A DNA stretch of 64,000 bases from JAHBVL01 sp964461025 (GTDB taxonomy: Bacteria; Chloroflexota; Chloroflexia; Thermomicrobiales; UBA6265), in the NCBI GenBank assembly GCA_964461025.1, contig CAYWSE010000002.1, forward strand, positions 22,992 to 86,991, in the 5' to 3' direction. The notes beneath the pieces were generated by a model, which was not told the DNA's origin, made no database searches, and was given only the letters and a program-made list of their open reading frames with translations. Both the position numbers and the translations under genes were made by a program. Positions 24,539 to 31,996 of this stretch are shown piece after piece (positions within the stretch are counted from its first letter, which is position 1; each line of letters starts with the position of its first letter).

Positions 24539-25858
24539 TCAGGCGTAAATCTCCTGGTCGCCGCAGAGATGCGATCGGTGCCCTGCCGCCAAACGCTCGT
24601 AAACGTGGACGACTGACGACGCAACCGTCTGCCAGGAGAATCGCTGTGCCGCGATGTGGGCGCTCAGCCCCATCCGCGCCGCCAGTTCCGCATCGTTCAG
24701 GATGCTCAGAATCGCATCGGCATGGATCTGTGGTTGGTCGTAGGGAGCCAGAATGCCGGTTTCACCATCTTCAATGGTGAAGATCAATCCGCCCGCGCGC
24801 GATGCCACGACGGGCGCTCCGCATGCCATCGCTTCGACGGCAACCAATCCGAACGACTCGTACCGCGACGGCACGCTGACAACATCCGCCGCCGAATAGA
24901 AAATGGGCAAGCGGTTCTGAGGTTGCGAACCGAAGAGCCGGACCCGGTCCAGATGTCCCATTGCCCGGATTCGATCGTGAACGATGGACAGTGGGCCGAC
25001 CGGTTCTCCCGATTCGTCGAGATCGCCGCCGACAATCGCCAAGACCGCTTCGGGCATGCTCGCGGCGACCGTCGCGAACGAATCGAGCAGCGTGTCGATT
25101 CCCTTGATCGGGTCGATTCTGCCGACAAACAGAACCACTTTCTGATCGTCTCGAAGCCCAAGCTCGGCCCGGCTGGCCGAGCGGTTGCCCGGCGTGAAGA
25201 GGTCGACATCCACACCCGGCGGGATCGTGCAAATCTTGCTGGCCACGGCATGTTGTCGCCAGATCAGATCGGCCCGTTCATCTGGATTGGCGGCGATGAT
25301 GCTGTCGGCCAGTCCGACCAGCTGCTGCTCGCTCCTGGCGCGCAGTGGCGTTTCGTGTTCCGATGCGGGAGACACCCGGTTCTTCATATGGGCAGTCGTG
25401 TGGAACATCAGGGTGTAGGGCGTTCCCCAGTACCGCCGCATCATTTCCGCGGTCAACCCGGAGAGCCAGTAGTGCGCGTGCACGACGTCGTAGCGCACAC
25501 CGGCCCGCATCGCATAGAGCGCCATTTGCTCGGCGAAGGCCGGCAAGAGGGTATGCAGCGCATTCTTATCGACCGGTTCGGGGGGACCGGCATCGATCGA
25601 AATGAGATTCACGTTGTCGCAGATTGTTTGGATTTCTGGAGTGTCAGGGGAGGTTCGTCGGGTGAAGACGTCGACTGGGAGACCGAGTTCGGCGACGTGA
25701 CAGGAGAGTTCACGCACGTAAACATTCATGCCGCCGGCGTCCTTGCCGCCCAGGTTCGCCAGCGGCGATGTGTGGACTGAGATCGACGCCACGCGACGGA
25801 GACCGTCGGTTTCGTAACCGAAAACCGATGGCCCGGAGTACGGGTAGAGTGAATTCAC
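24539..25858 (-). CDS. Family 4 glycosyltransferase (MshA/sucrose-phosphate-synthase-like)
   Basis: A 439-residue GT-B glycosyltransferase. The N-terminal domain has the loop PLANLGGKDAGGMNVYVREL and VVHAHYWLSG. The C-terminal domain has VLFVGRIDPIKGIDTLLDSF, the sugar-nucleotide segment PSRYESFGLVAVEAMACGAPVVASRAGG and the Glu-x7-Glu pair. This layout is shared by MshA (mycothiol synthesis) and bacterial sucrose-phosphate synthases; the acceptor is not clear. It stands alone, convergent with the aminotransferase gene, 12 bp between stops. Confidence 0.87.
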   Translation of the reverse strand: MNSLYPYSGPSVFGYETDGLRRVASISVHTSPLANLGGKDAGGMNVYVRELSCHVAELGLPVDVFTRRTSPDTPEIQTICDNVNLISIDAGPPEPVDKNALHTLLPAFAEQMALYAMRAGVRYDVVHAHYWLSGLTAEMMRRYWGTPYTLMFHTTAHMKNRVSPASEHETPLRARSEQQLVGLADSIIAANPDERADLIWRQHAVASKICTIPPGVDVDLFTPGNRSASRAELGLRDDQKVVLFVGRIDPIKGIDTLLDSFATVAASMPEAVLAIVGGDLDESGEPVGPLSIVHDRIRAMGHLDRVRLFGSQPQNRLPIFYSAADVVSVPSRYESFGLVAVEAMACGAPVVASRAGGLIFTIEDGETGILAPYDQPQIHADAILSILNDAELAARMGLSAHIAAQRFSWQTVASSVVHVYERLAAGHRSHLCGDQEIYA

Positions 25859-25944
25859 CGATATGCCTCAGTTCAAGTCACGCCTTCGGGCATCGCGCGA
25901 AGGCAATTGCCGGATCAAAAGATAACCGTCTCTTCGTGTTTCTC

Positions 25945-26020
25945 TGGTGCCCGCGGAGGGATTCGAACCCCCGACGCCCGCCTTAGGACGGCGGCGCTCT
26001 ATCCTCTGAGCTNNNNNNNN
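25945..26020 (-). tRNA. tRNA-Arg(CCT), 5' end lost in an N gap
   Basis: On the minus strand the sequence holds a D-arm (GCTCAGAGGATAGAGC), an anticodon stem CCGCC/GGCGG with loop GTCCTAA (anticodon CCT), a T-arm GGGGGTTCGAATCCCTC, the 3' acceptor strand CGCGGGC, discriminator A and an encoded CCA. The 5' acceptor strand and base 8 fall in the N run at 26013-26022; the end at 26020 is estimated by counting eight missing bases. It reads AGG codons. Confidence 0.88.
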
Positions 26021-26022
26021 NN
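26013..26022. other. Assembly gap (10 N)
   Basis: Ten N bases interrupt the tRNA-Arg gene. The size may be a placeholder, so the distance between the flanks is not certain. Sequences on the two sides may not be adjacent in the genome. Confidence 0.95.
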
Positions 26023-26037
26023 ACCGGTCGCAGCCAG

Positions 26038-26994
26038 TCACAGTATAGACAAATGCCGCTCAAAAAACGCAAGGGTCTCGGGAGCCTCAGGAGCCCAGCT
26101 GAACCAGGAGTCATGGGCGTAGTCAGGGAACCAGCTGTATGAGACCTGGACGCCGGCCGCCTGCAGCGCGGCCACCATCCGTCGGGGCTGCTCGTAGGGG
26201 ATGACGTCTTCATTGCCTTCCTGCAGGATCAGGAACGGTGCGCTCGTGCTGTCTACAAACGAGATCGGTGAGAAGTCCTCATACGCAGCTGGCGGTGGCA
26301 ACGCCTCCGCGGATCCTCCCAGGATCTCCGCGTCCGTTTCCAGAGAGTAGGGGTGGGCGTCTGGGAAGGTGAAGTCGAACAGACCGCCCATCGTCACCAC
26401 GCAGGTGGCTTTGCTGGAAAAGTCGGCGAGTGCCGGGTCGCTATTGTCGCGGGTTTCGCGCGTGCCGAGAAACGCGGCCAGCTGCCCACCAGAGGAAAAC
26501 CCGAATGCGCCTATCAGATTTGGGTCGACGCCGTAGGTTTTGGCATTGGCGCGAACCCAGCGCACCGCCCGCTGGACATCGTCCAATTGGGCAGGCCAGA
26601 GTGTGGTGGGATCCCCCGCCACATACAAGCGGTATTCGATACTAAAGGTGACATAACCTGCCAGAGCCAATCCGGTTGCCGCTTCACCATGATCCCACCG
26701 GGTTCCCTGCACCAATCCGCCACCGTGAACCACGATGACCGCTGGACGAGGCTCGGGACGGTCCGGAGGCCGGACGATCGTGAGCAGGAGCGGAACGTCA
26801 CCTACGGTCCCATAAACGACGTCGTCCTCACTCTGCAGCAGTTCCGCCGCATCGTCCTGGGCGACAACGGGATGCATCGAGCCAGCCATGGCCAATCCGA
26901 GGGCGCCAGCGCCCAGGCCAGTTAGCGCATGGCGGCGAGTGAGGGTATGTGAAGTTCCCACCTGAGGGTCGTCCATAGCGGCAGCTGCCTCCAA
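26038..26994 (-). CDS. Secreted alpha/beta-hydrolase (carboxylesterase/BD-FAE-like)
   Basis: A 318-residue hydrolase. The N-terminus has a twin-arginine segment (LTRRHALTGLGAGALGLAMAG, Arg20-Arg21) ending near VVAQ, so Tat export is likely. The oxyanion motif HGGG is at 90-93, the nucleophile Ser167 in GFSSG, an Asp candidate in QEGNEDVIPY, and a His in YAHDSW near the C-terminus. This layout resembles BD-FAE-type esterases that remove acyl groups from sugars or short esters. The substrate is unknown. It abuts the N gap, but the reading frame is complete. Confidence 0.85.
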   Translation of the reverse strand: MEAAAAMDDPQVGTSHTLTRRHALTGLGAGALGLAMAGSMHPVVAQDDAAELLQSEDDVVYGTVGDVPLLLTIVRPPDRPEPRPAVIVVHGGGLVQGTRWDHGEAATGLALAGYVTFSIEYRLYVAGDPTTLWPAQLDDVQRAVRWVRANAKTYGVDPNLIGAFGFSSGGQLAAFLGTRETRDNSDPALADFSSKATCVVTMGGLFDFTFPDAHPYSLETDAEILGGSAEALPPPAAYEDFSPISFVDSTSAPFLILQEGNEDVIPYEQPRRMVAALQAAGVQVSYSWFPDYAHDSWFSWAPEAPETLAFFERHLSIL

Positions 26995-27180
26995 CCCGTG
27001 CGGTAACAGTCATGACCGCCAGCGACCTGCTGACGGGCAAATGGCGTGAATACGCCAGTATACCGTCACGGAAGAGCTGCCCCATGGGCACTGGACGAGA
27101 CTCGCCACCAACCATCAACAACCCGCGATCAACCATCCACCGCCCACGACCCACGAATCACGGTCTATGGCCTACGTCTA

Positions 27181-27189
27181 TGCTATCCT
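27181..27189 (+). promoter_or_regulatory. Extended -10 element of tRNA-Pro
   Basis: TGCTATCCT, 13 bases before the 5' end of tRNA-Pro. The sequence before it (27090-27170) is a low-complexity run of ACCAACC/ATCAACC-like words. Confidence 0.5.
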
Positions 27190-27202
27190 GTCTGTCGCCT
27201 TG

Positions 27203-27280
<78 letters not shown>

Positions 27281-27289
27281 GGAGCGAAG

Positions 27290-27318
27290 CGGGAGCCAGC
27301 AGGCTCCCGTTCCTTTTT
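27290..27318 (+). terminator. Terminator after tRNA-Pro
   Basis: CGGGAGCC (27290-27297) and GGCTCCCG (27302-27309) form a perfect 8-bp stem with a 4-base loop, followed by TTCCTTTTT. It ends the tRNA transcript 24 bp before the selA start. Confidence 0.85.
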
Positions 27319-27341
27319 CCGGGAACAGCATCGTTCCGGAC

Positions 27342-28769
27342 ATGCTAATGACCTCGAATCAGCCAGAATCTCGAAAATCAGGCAGGCGTGCGATCCCATC
27401 CGTATCGTCGCTCATCGAGCACGTCCATTCATCTGAAAGAACCCCCATCGACGACCGAGTGCTGACGAGAGTGATCGGCAGGGTGGTCGATTCGGCCCGT
27501 GTCGAAATCGAATCCGGCGCCTCGCTGGGCCGTGAGGAGATCATCGGGCGGCTTGATGACGAACTTGCGTTGCTGGAGTCGCAGCGATTGACCGAGGTAA
27601 TCAACGCCACCGGCGTCATCCTGCATACCAATCTCGGCCGCGCTCCAGTCAGTCGTGAAACCGCTGCTGCGATGGCGAACGCCGCGGCGGCACAGGTTCC
27701 GCTCGAAATCGACCCCACCACGAACCAGCGTGGCGGACGCATGTCCGAGATTTCGCGGCTGATGCGCGTGCTGACCGGCGCCGAAGCGACGCTGGTTGTG
27801 AACAACAACGCTGCTGCCGTCTTGCTTGTCTTGTCCGCGTTGGCGTCCGTAAAGGAAGTTGTCGTTTCGCGGGGCGAAGCTGTGGAGATCGGCGGCGGTT
27901 TTCGGATTCCCGATGTGCTCCGCCAGAGCGGCGCGTCGATGATCGAAGTCGGCACGACGAACCGTACCTATGCCCGCGACTTCGCCGCGGCGATCACGGA
28001 TCGCACCGCCGCACTTCTCACCGTGCACGCCAGCAACTTCCGCGTCGAGGGATTTGTCGCCGCTCCAACGATCGAGGAGCTCTCTGAAGTTGCTCAGGGT
28101 GCTTCGTTGCCCCTGATCGACGACCTGGGCAGCGGCTCGATCCTGCAGCCATCCGATTTTGGGCTCAGTCACGAGCGAACGATCGGGGAAGGCATCGCCG
28201 CGGGCGTAGATCTCGTCACCGCCAGCGGCGACAAGCTGCTCGGTGGACCGCAAGCTGGACTGATTTGTGGTCGCGCCGACCTGATCGCAATGGTCGAGAA
28301 GCATCCGCTGGCCAGAGCGGTTCGCGCCGATAAGTCGACGCTTGCCGGTGTCGCCGCAACACTCCGCCACCATGTGCGGGGTGAGGCAGTCGCTGAGATT
28401 CCCGTATGGCAGATGATCTCGGCCGATACTTCCGAACTGAAGAGTCGCGCTGAGCGAATCGTCGCAGGGCTTGCGGATTCGGCGCCCGCCATGTCGATCG
28501 TAGAGTCGGACTCCACGGTGGGCGGAGGATCGTTGCCCGGTGACGTTCTGCAAAGCTGGGCGGTTGGCATCGACCATCCGCACCCAGAAAGCCTCGCGAC
28601 GGCGCTCCGGACAGGAACGCCCGGCGTCTACGGTCGCATCGTCGACAGTCGCCTGCTTCTCGATCTGCGAACGGTAAGACCCGAGCACGATCAGGGTCTG
28701 CAGCAAGCCATCTTCGAAGCGCTTGAGTCGCTCCCTGCGTCCGGATGCGTTCGCAGGAAACGGGCGTAG
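27342..28769 (+). CDS. selA: L-seryl-tRNA(Sec) selenium transferase
   Basis: A 475-residue PLP enzyme that converts Ser-tRNA(Sec) to Sec-tRNA(Sec) with selenophosphate. Motifs are VINATGVILHTNLGRAP, AEATLVVNNNAAAVLLVLSAL, SRGEAVEIGGGFRIP, LIDDLGSGS and the PLP Lys in ASGDKLLGGPQAG. The length is typical. Its presence predicts selenoproteins in this genome; a candidate lies at 38730-40118. selB, selD and tRNA-Sec are not in the window. The TAG stop is formed by the first bases of a 104-bp repeat that follows. Confidence 0.96.
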   Translation: MLMTSNQPESRKSGRRAIPSVSSLIEHVHSSERTPIDDRVLTRVIGRVVDSARVEIESGASLGREEIIGRLDDELALLESQRLTEVINATGVILHTNLGRAPVSRETAAAMANAAAAQVPLEIDPTTNQRGGRMSEISRLMRVLTGAEATLVVNNNAAAVLLVLSALASVKEVVVSRGEAVEIGGGFRIPDVLRQSGASMIEVGTTNRTYARDFAAAITDRTAALLTVHASNFRVEGFVAAPTIEELSEVAQGASLPLIDDLGSGSILQPSDFGLSHERTIGEGIAAGVDLVTASGDKLLGGPQAGLICGRADLIAMVEKHPLARAVRADKSTLAGVAATLRHHVRGEAVAEIPVWQMISADTSELKSRAERIVAGLADSAPAMSIVESDSTVGGGSLPGDVLQSWAVGIDHPHPESLATALRTGTPGVYGRIVDSRLLLDLRTVRPEHDQGLQQAIFEALESLPASGCVRRKRA

Positions 28770-28869
28770 GGAGACGGCTTTTCCGACTCCGTGTTGGCGA
28801 CTGGCGGTCTCCCTGCTGGAGACGATCGTTGTAGTCGGTGAGCAGGAGGCGCACGAGGCGCCTCCCTAC
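28766..28869. repeat. 104-bp imperfect palindromic repeat, copy A
   Basis: It begins GTAGGGAGACGG and ends GGCGCCTCCCTAC, so the two 8-base ends (GTAGGGAG/CTCCCTAC) are inverted repeats, and the inner segments can pair over much of the length. The opening G-TAG supplies the stop codon of selA. In reverse orientation it aligns with copies at 53001 and 56742. There is no transposase and no open frame; it looks like a small MITE- or REP-type element. Confidence 0.8.
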
Positions 28870-28979
28870 GCGTACCGGTCACCATGTGCTTCATTCGCTG
28901 CACATGAGCGCCCTGGTCGACCCGCCCCGTCAGATGGTCAGAACCTCTGCATTCTGACTGTTGGCGATCGACAGGTGAT

Positions 28980-30857
28980 CTAGTTCTGCTTCTTCTTGCC
29001 CTGGCGCAGATCGCGGAAGTAGGGACTCTTGGGCGGGTAGAGCTGCCGGTGCAAATCGGGCAGCTTCTCCAGATGCGCTCGCAGCTCGGCAAAAGTGCTC
29101 TGATCGTCTACCGCCTGCGCGGCGGCCAGCTCGGCGCGCAAATGCCCCGCGAATTCTTCGTACTGCTCGCGCTGCAGCTTGACTATCGTCTGCAAGAGCT
29201 CTTCGCGAAGCGCGCCAGGCGTTGGCGGAGGCAGATCGGGCAGCTCGCCCAGCAGTGTCTCCCCATGCTCACGCATGTGCTCGTCCACGTCAGCGAGAAA
29301 GTTCGCCGCATGCCACTCTGAGGGCAGTTGCGTCGATCGCATCGTCGCCATCAACTCTCGATTTCTCGCGTCGCGCAGGAGCGGTTCGGGCGCCGAGTCG
29401 GCCAGATCGATCACGATCGGCAAGTACTTGAGAAAAAGCGCGACGAGGTGATCCTCGGTGCGCGGAGCGGAGCGAGTCGCAGCCGAACCTGGCTCGAACG
29501 CGACGGCGATCGACCGGTTGCGTGCCTGAGCGACGCGCGATTGCACCACGGCAAACGGGAAGTCGAGCTCGCGACTGATTCTCTGGACATAATGGCTGCG
29601 ATCGACCGGATCCGCGACCCGCTGCAGGAAAGGCCCCAATTGGTCGATCGCCCGTCTGCGGGCCGACACATCATTGCGATCGACATCCTGCAGGACATGA
29701 TCGATGACGAAATCCATATACGGCCGTGCCGCGTCGATCTGGCGAACCCATTCATCCGGATTGGTGCGAATCAGCGAATCGGGGTCTTCGCCCGCCGCCA
29801 GCTCGACGATGTTGACCTGGGCATCGAGCCGGTGGGCGATTCTGAAAACCGTGCGCGGATCGGCTACCACATCGGAAACCTGATCGAGACTGACCTGCAA
29901 CGATTCGATCGCCCGCATCGAGGCCATCCGACCGGCCGCGTCGGCATCGAGCGCCAGCACGACCCGTTTGGTCAGACGCTTCACCAGATCGACTTGCGTT
30001 TCGGTGAGCGCGGTGCCCATCGCTCCGACGACGTTGCGGAATCCGTGCTGATGCGCGGCGATGACGTCCATGTAGCCTTCGACGATAATTACCCGGTTGT
30101 CTTCGCGAATAGCATCCCGGGCAAATGGCAATCCGTAGAGGAGCGAGCTTTTGTCGAAGATCAGCGATTGCGGCGAATTCAGGTATTTCGGTTGTTCGTC
30201 ACCGAACGCCCGGCCTCCGAAACCAACAATCTGCCCGTCACCGTCCTGAATGGGGAAGATGATCCGGTCCCGGAACCGGTCGTAGTAGCCGCCGGTCTCC
30301 CGGCGTTGGAGCAATCCGGCATCGGCGGCGATTTCAGGATCGATGCCGCGCGCCGAAAACTGCTTGAAAAGGTAGTCCCAACCATCGGGCGCGAGACCGA
30401 GTCCGAACTGCCCGATCATCTCCTCCGAGATGCCGCGTTGGTTCAGATATGCGCGGCCTTTTTCGCCAGCAGCCGAGGATGTCAGCACCGTGGCGAAATA
30501 GCTCGCGGCGATCGCGTGAAGTTCAAGATAACGGTTGTTGCGTGGATCCTCGACCGGCGCGGTGCGAGGGCGATCGTCGAGCGTCACGCCCGCTCGTTCA
30601 GCCAAGTCCTGGAGCGCCTGCCGGAAGTCGACCTTCTCCCGCTCCATGTAGAACGAAAAGAGATCGCCGCCTTTGCCGCAGCCGAAACAGTGGTAGTTCT
30701 GCCCTTCCGGAAACACAACAAAGGAGGGCGTCTTTTCCTGGTGGAAGGGGCAAAGCCCCTTCATGTTCCGGCCCGCTTTCTTCAGCGCGACCTTCTCGCC
30801 GATCAGATCGACGATGTCGAGGCGCTCCCGAATTTCAGTGACTGCGTCGCCGGCCAT
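28980..30857 (-). CDS. dnaG: DNA primase
   Basis: A 625-residue primase making RNA primers for replication. The zinc ribbon is CPFHQEKTPSF (Cys36, His39) and YHCFGCGKGG (Cys57, Cys60). The TOPRIM core has IIVEGYMDVIAAHQ and VVLALDADAAGR. The C-terminal region (about 450-625) would bind DnaB and is less conserved. It starts 14 bp downstream of the dGTPase gene, so the two are likely co-transcribed. A housekeeping sigma gene (rpoD), often found next to dnaG, is absent here. Confidence 0.96.
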   Translation of the reverse strand: MAGDAVTEIRERLDIVDLIGEKVALKKAGRNMKGLCPFHQEKTPSFVVFPEGQNYHCFGCGKGGDLFSFYMEREKVDFRQALQDLAERAGVTLDDRPRTAPVEDPRNNRYLELHAIAASYFATVLTSSAAGEKGRAYLNQRGISEEMIGQFGLGLAPDGWDYLFKQFSARGIDPEIAADAGLLQRRETGGYYDRFRDRIIFPIQDGDGQIVGFGGRAFGDEQPKYLNSPQSLIFDKSSLLYGLPFARDAIREDNRVIIVEGYMDVIAAHQHGFRNVVGAMGTALTETQVDLVKRLTKRVVLALDADAAGRMASMRAIESLQVSLDQVSDVVADPRTVFRIAHRLDAQVNIVELAAGEDPDSLIRTNPDEWVRQIDAARPYMDFVIDHVLQDVDRNDVSARRRAIDQLGPFLQRVADPVDRSHYVQRISRELDFPFAVVQSRVAQARNRSIAVAFEPGSAATRSAPRTEDHLVALFLKYLPIVIDLADSAPEPLLRDARNRELMATMRSTQLPSEWHAANFLADVDEHMREHGETLLGELPDLPPPTPGALREELLQTIVKLQREQYEEFAGHLRAELAAAQAVDDQSTFAELRAHLEKLPDLHRQLYPPKSPYFRDLRQGKKKQN

Positions 30858-30871
30858 GATGCGGATTCATT

Positions 30872-31975
30872 TCACGGAGTGGGCAACGCCCAGTATTGCG
30901 GGACATAGAGTTGCTCGAATGTTTCGACGGCATAGCGGTCGGTCATGCTGGCCACGTAATCCGCAACGATGCGCGAGGCCGGATCGCGTGCGGCGAGTGT
31001 CCGGTACTCAGCCGGGATCGCCTCAAAGTGCCGATCATAGTACTCGCACAGCATTTCAACGACTTGTTTCGCCTTGCGGGTGTTCTCGGATTGGTTCAGC
31101 GGACGGTAGACGGCATCGAAGAGATATGAGCGCAAGGCGTTTGCCGCATCCAGAATTTCCGGTTGCAACCCGATCGCGCCCGGCGCTTCTGAGACATTGG
31201 AGTGCGCGACGATATCGTTGACCAGCGTATCGATGCGCTTCGCGTGCGTCGACCCCAGCCGTTCTGTGACAACGGGTGGAATCTGCGACGCATCGATGAT
31301 GCGAGCCCTGATCGCGTCGTCCAGATCGTGGTTGATGTAGGCAACGGCGTCGGAGATGCGCATCACCTCGCCTTCGAGGGAGAGCGGCCGTTGCGAGATC
31401 GCTCCGGTCAGTTCATCGTCCGGTTTGGAGTGATGCAGGATGCCGTCCCGGACATCGTCTGTCAGATTCAGCCCGCGCCCGTCCTTTTCGAGATGATCGA
31501 CAACCCGCAGACTCTGTTCGTTGTGACGAAAACCGGGCAAGTACCCCTGCAACGCCGTTTCGCCGGCATGACCGAACGGCGTATGCCCAAGATCATGCCC
31601 CATCGTGATTGCTTCGATCAGATCCTCATTGAGGGCCAAAGCTCGCCCAATCGTACGAGCAATCTGTGAAACCTCCAGCGTGTGCGTCAAGCGCGTGCGG
31701 TAGTGGTCGCCGGCCGGCGCGATGAAGACCTGCGTCTTGTGCATCAACCGCCGGAAGCTCTTGGAATGGACGACGCGGTCGCGATCGCGCTGATAGTCGG
31801 TGCGCATGTCGGAGCGATCGTCCGGCTGTTGCCGTGACGCGTTGCGACTGAATCGCGCCAGCGGCGCCAGTTCGCGGATCTCCTGCAATTCGCGCCGCTC
31901 GCGAGGATTGATGTCGAGGGGAGTCGTCTCCTCGGGCGACAGATGAGGGCGTCGTGCTCTCGGGGGAGGTGTCAC
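30872..31975 (-). CDS. dgt: Deoxyguanosinetriphosphate triphosphohydrolase-like HD protein
   Basis: A 367-residue HD-domain protein of the dNTPase family, about the length of the short dgtP-like proteins that lie next to dnaG in many bacteria. Motifs are FRRLMHKTQVF, RTRLTHTLEVSQIAR, the HD motif in MGHDLGHTPFGHAGE, and a late helix with DAVAYINHDLDDA. It would hydrolyse dNTPs to nucleosides and triphosphate, helping to set dNTP pools. It is upstream of dnaG and 21 bp from the helicase gene stop on the same strand, suggesting a helicase-dgt-dnaG unit. Confidence 0.93.
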   Translation of the reverse strand: MTPPPRARRPHLSPEETTPLDINPRERRELQEIRELAPLARFSRNASRQQPDDRSDMRTDYQRDRDRVVHSKSFRRLMHKTQVFIAPAGDHYRTRLTHTLEVSQIARTIGRALALNEDLIEAITMGHDLGHTPFGHAGETALQGYLPGFRHNEQSLRVVDHLEKDGRGLNLTDDVRDGILHHSKPDDELTGAISQRPLSLEGEVMRISDAVAYINHDLDDAIRARIIDASQIPPVVTERLGSTHAKRIDTLVNDIVAHSNVSEAPGAIGLQPEILDAANALRSYLFDAVYRPLNQSENTRKAKQVVEMLCEYYDRHFEAIPAEYRTLAARDPASRIVADYVASMTDRYAVETFEQLYVPQYWALPTP

Positions 31976-31996
31976 CGGCGCGTCTCCTCCTGCAGC

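Noticed and set aside
27429..28706. Long minus-strand open frame (425 codons) within selA
   Set aside because: Antisense to a well-conserved SelA; no domain and no ribosome site.
29328..30908. Long plus-strand open frame (526 codons) within dnaG
   Set aside because: Antisense shadow of a fully conserved primase.
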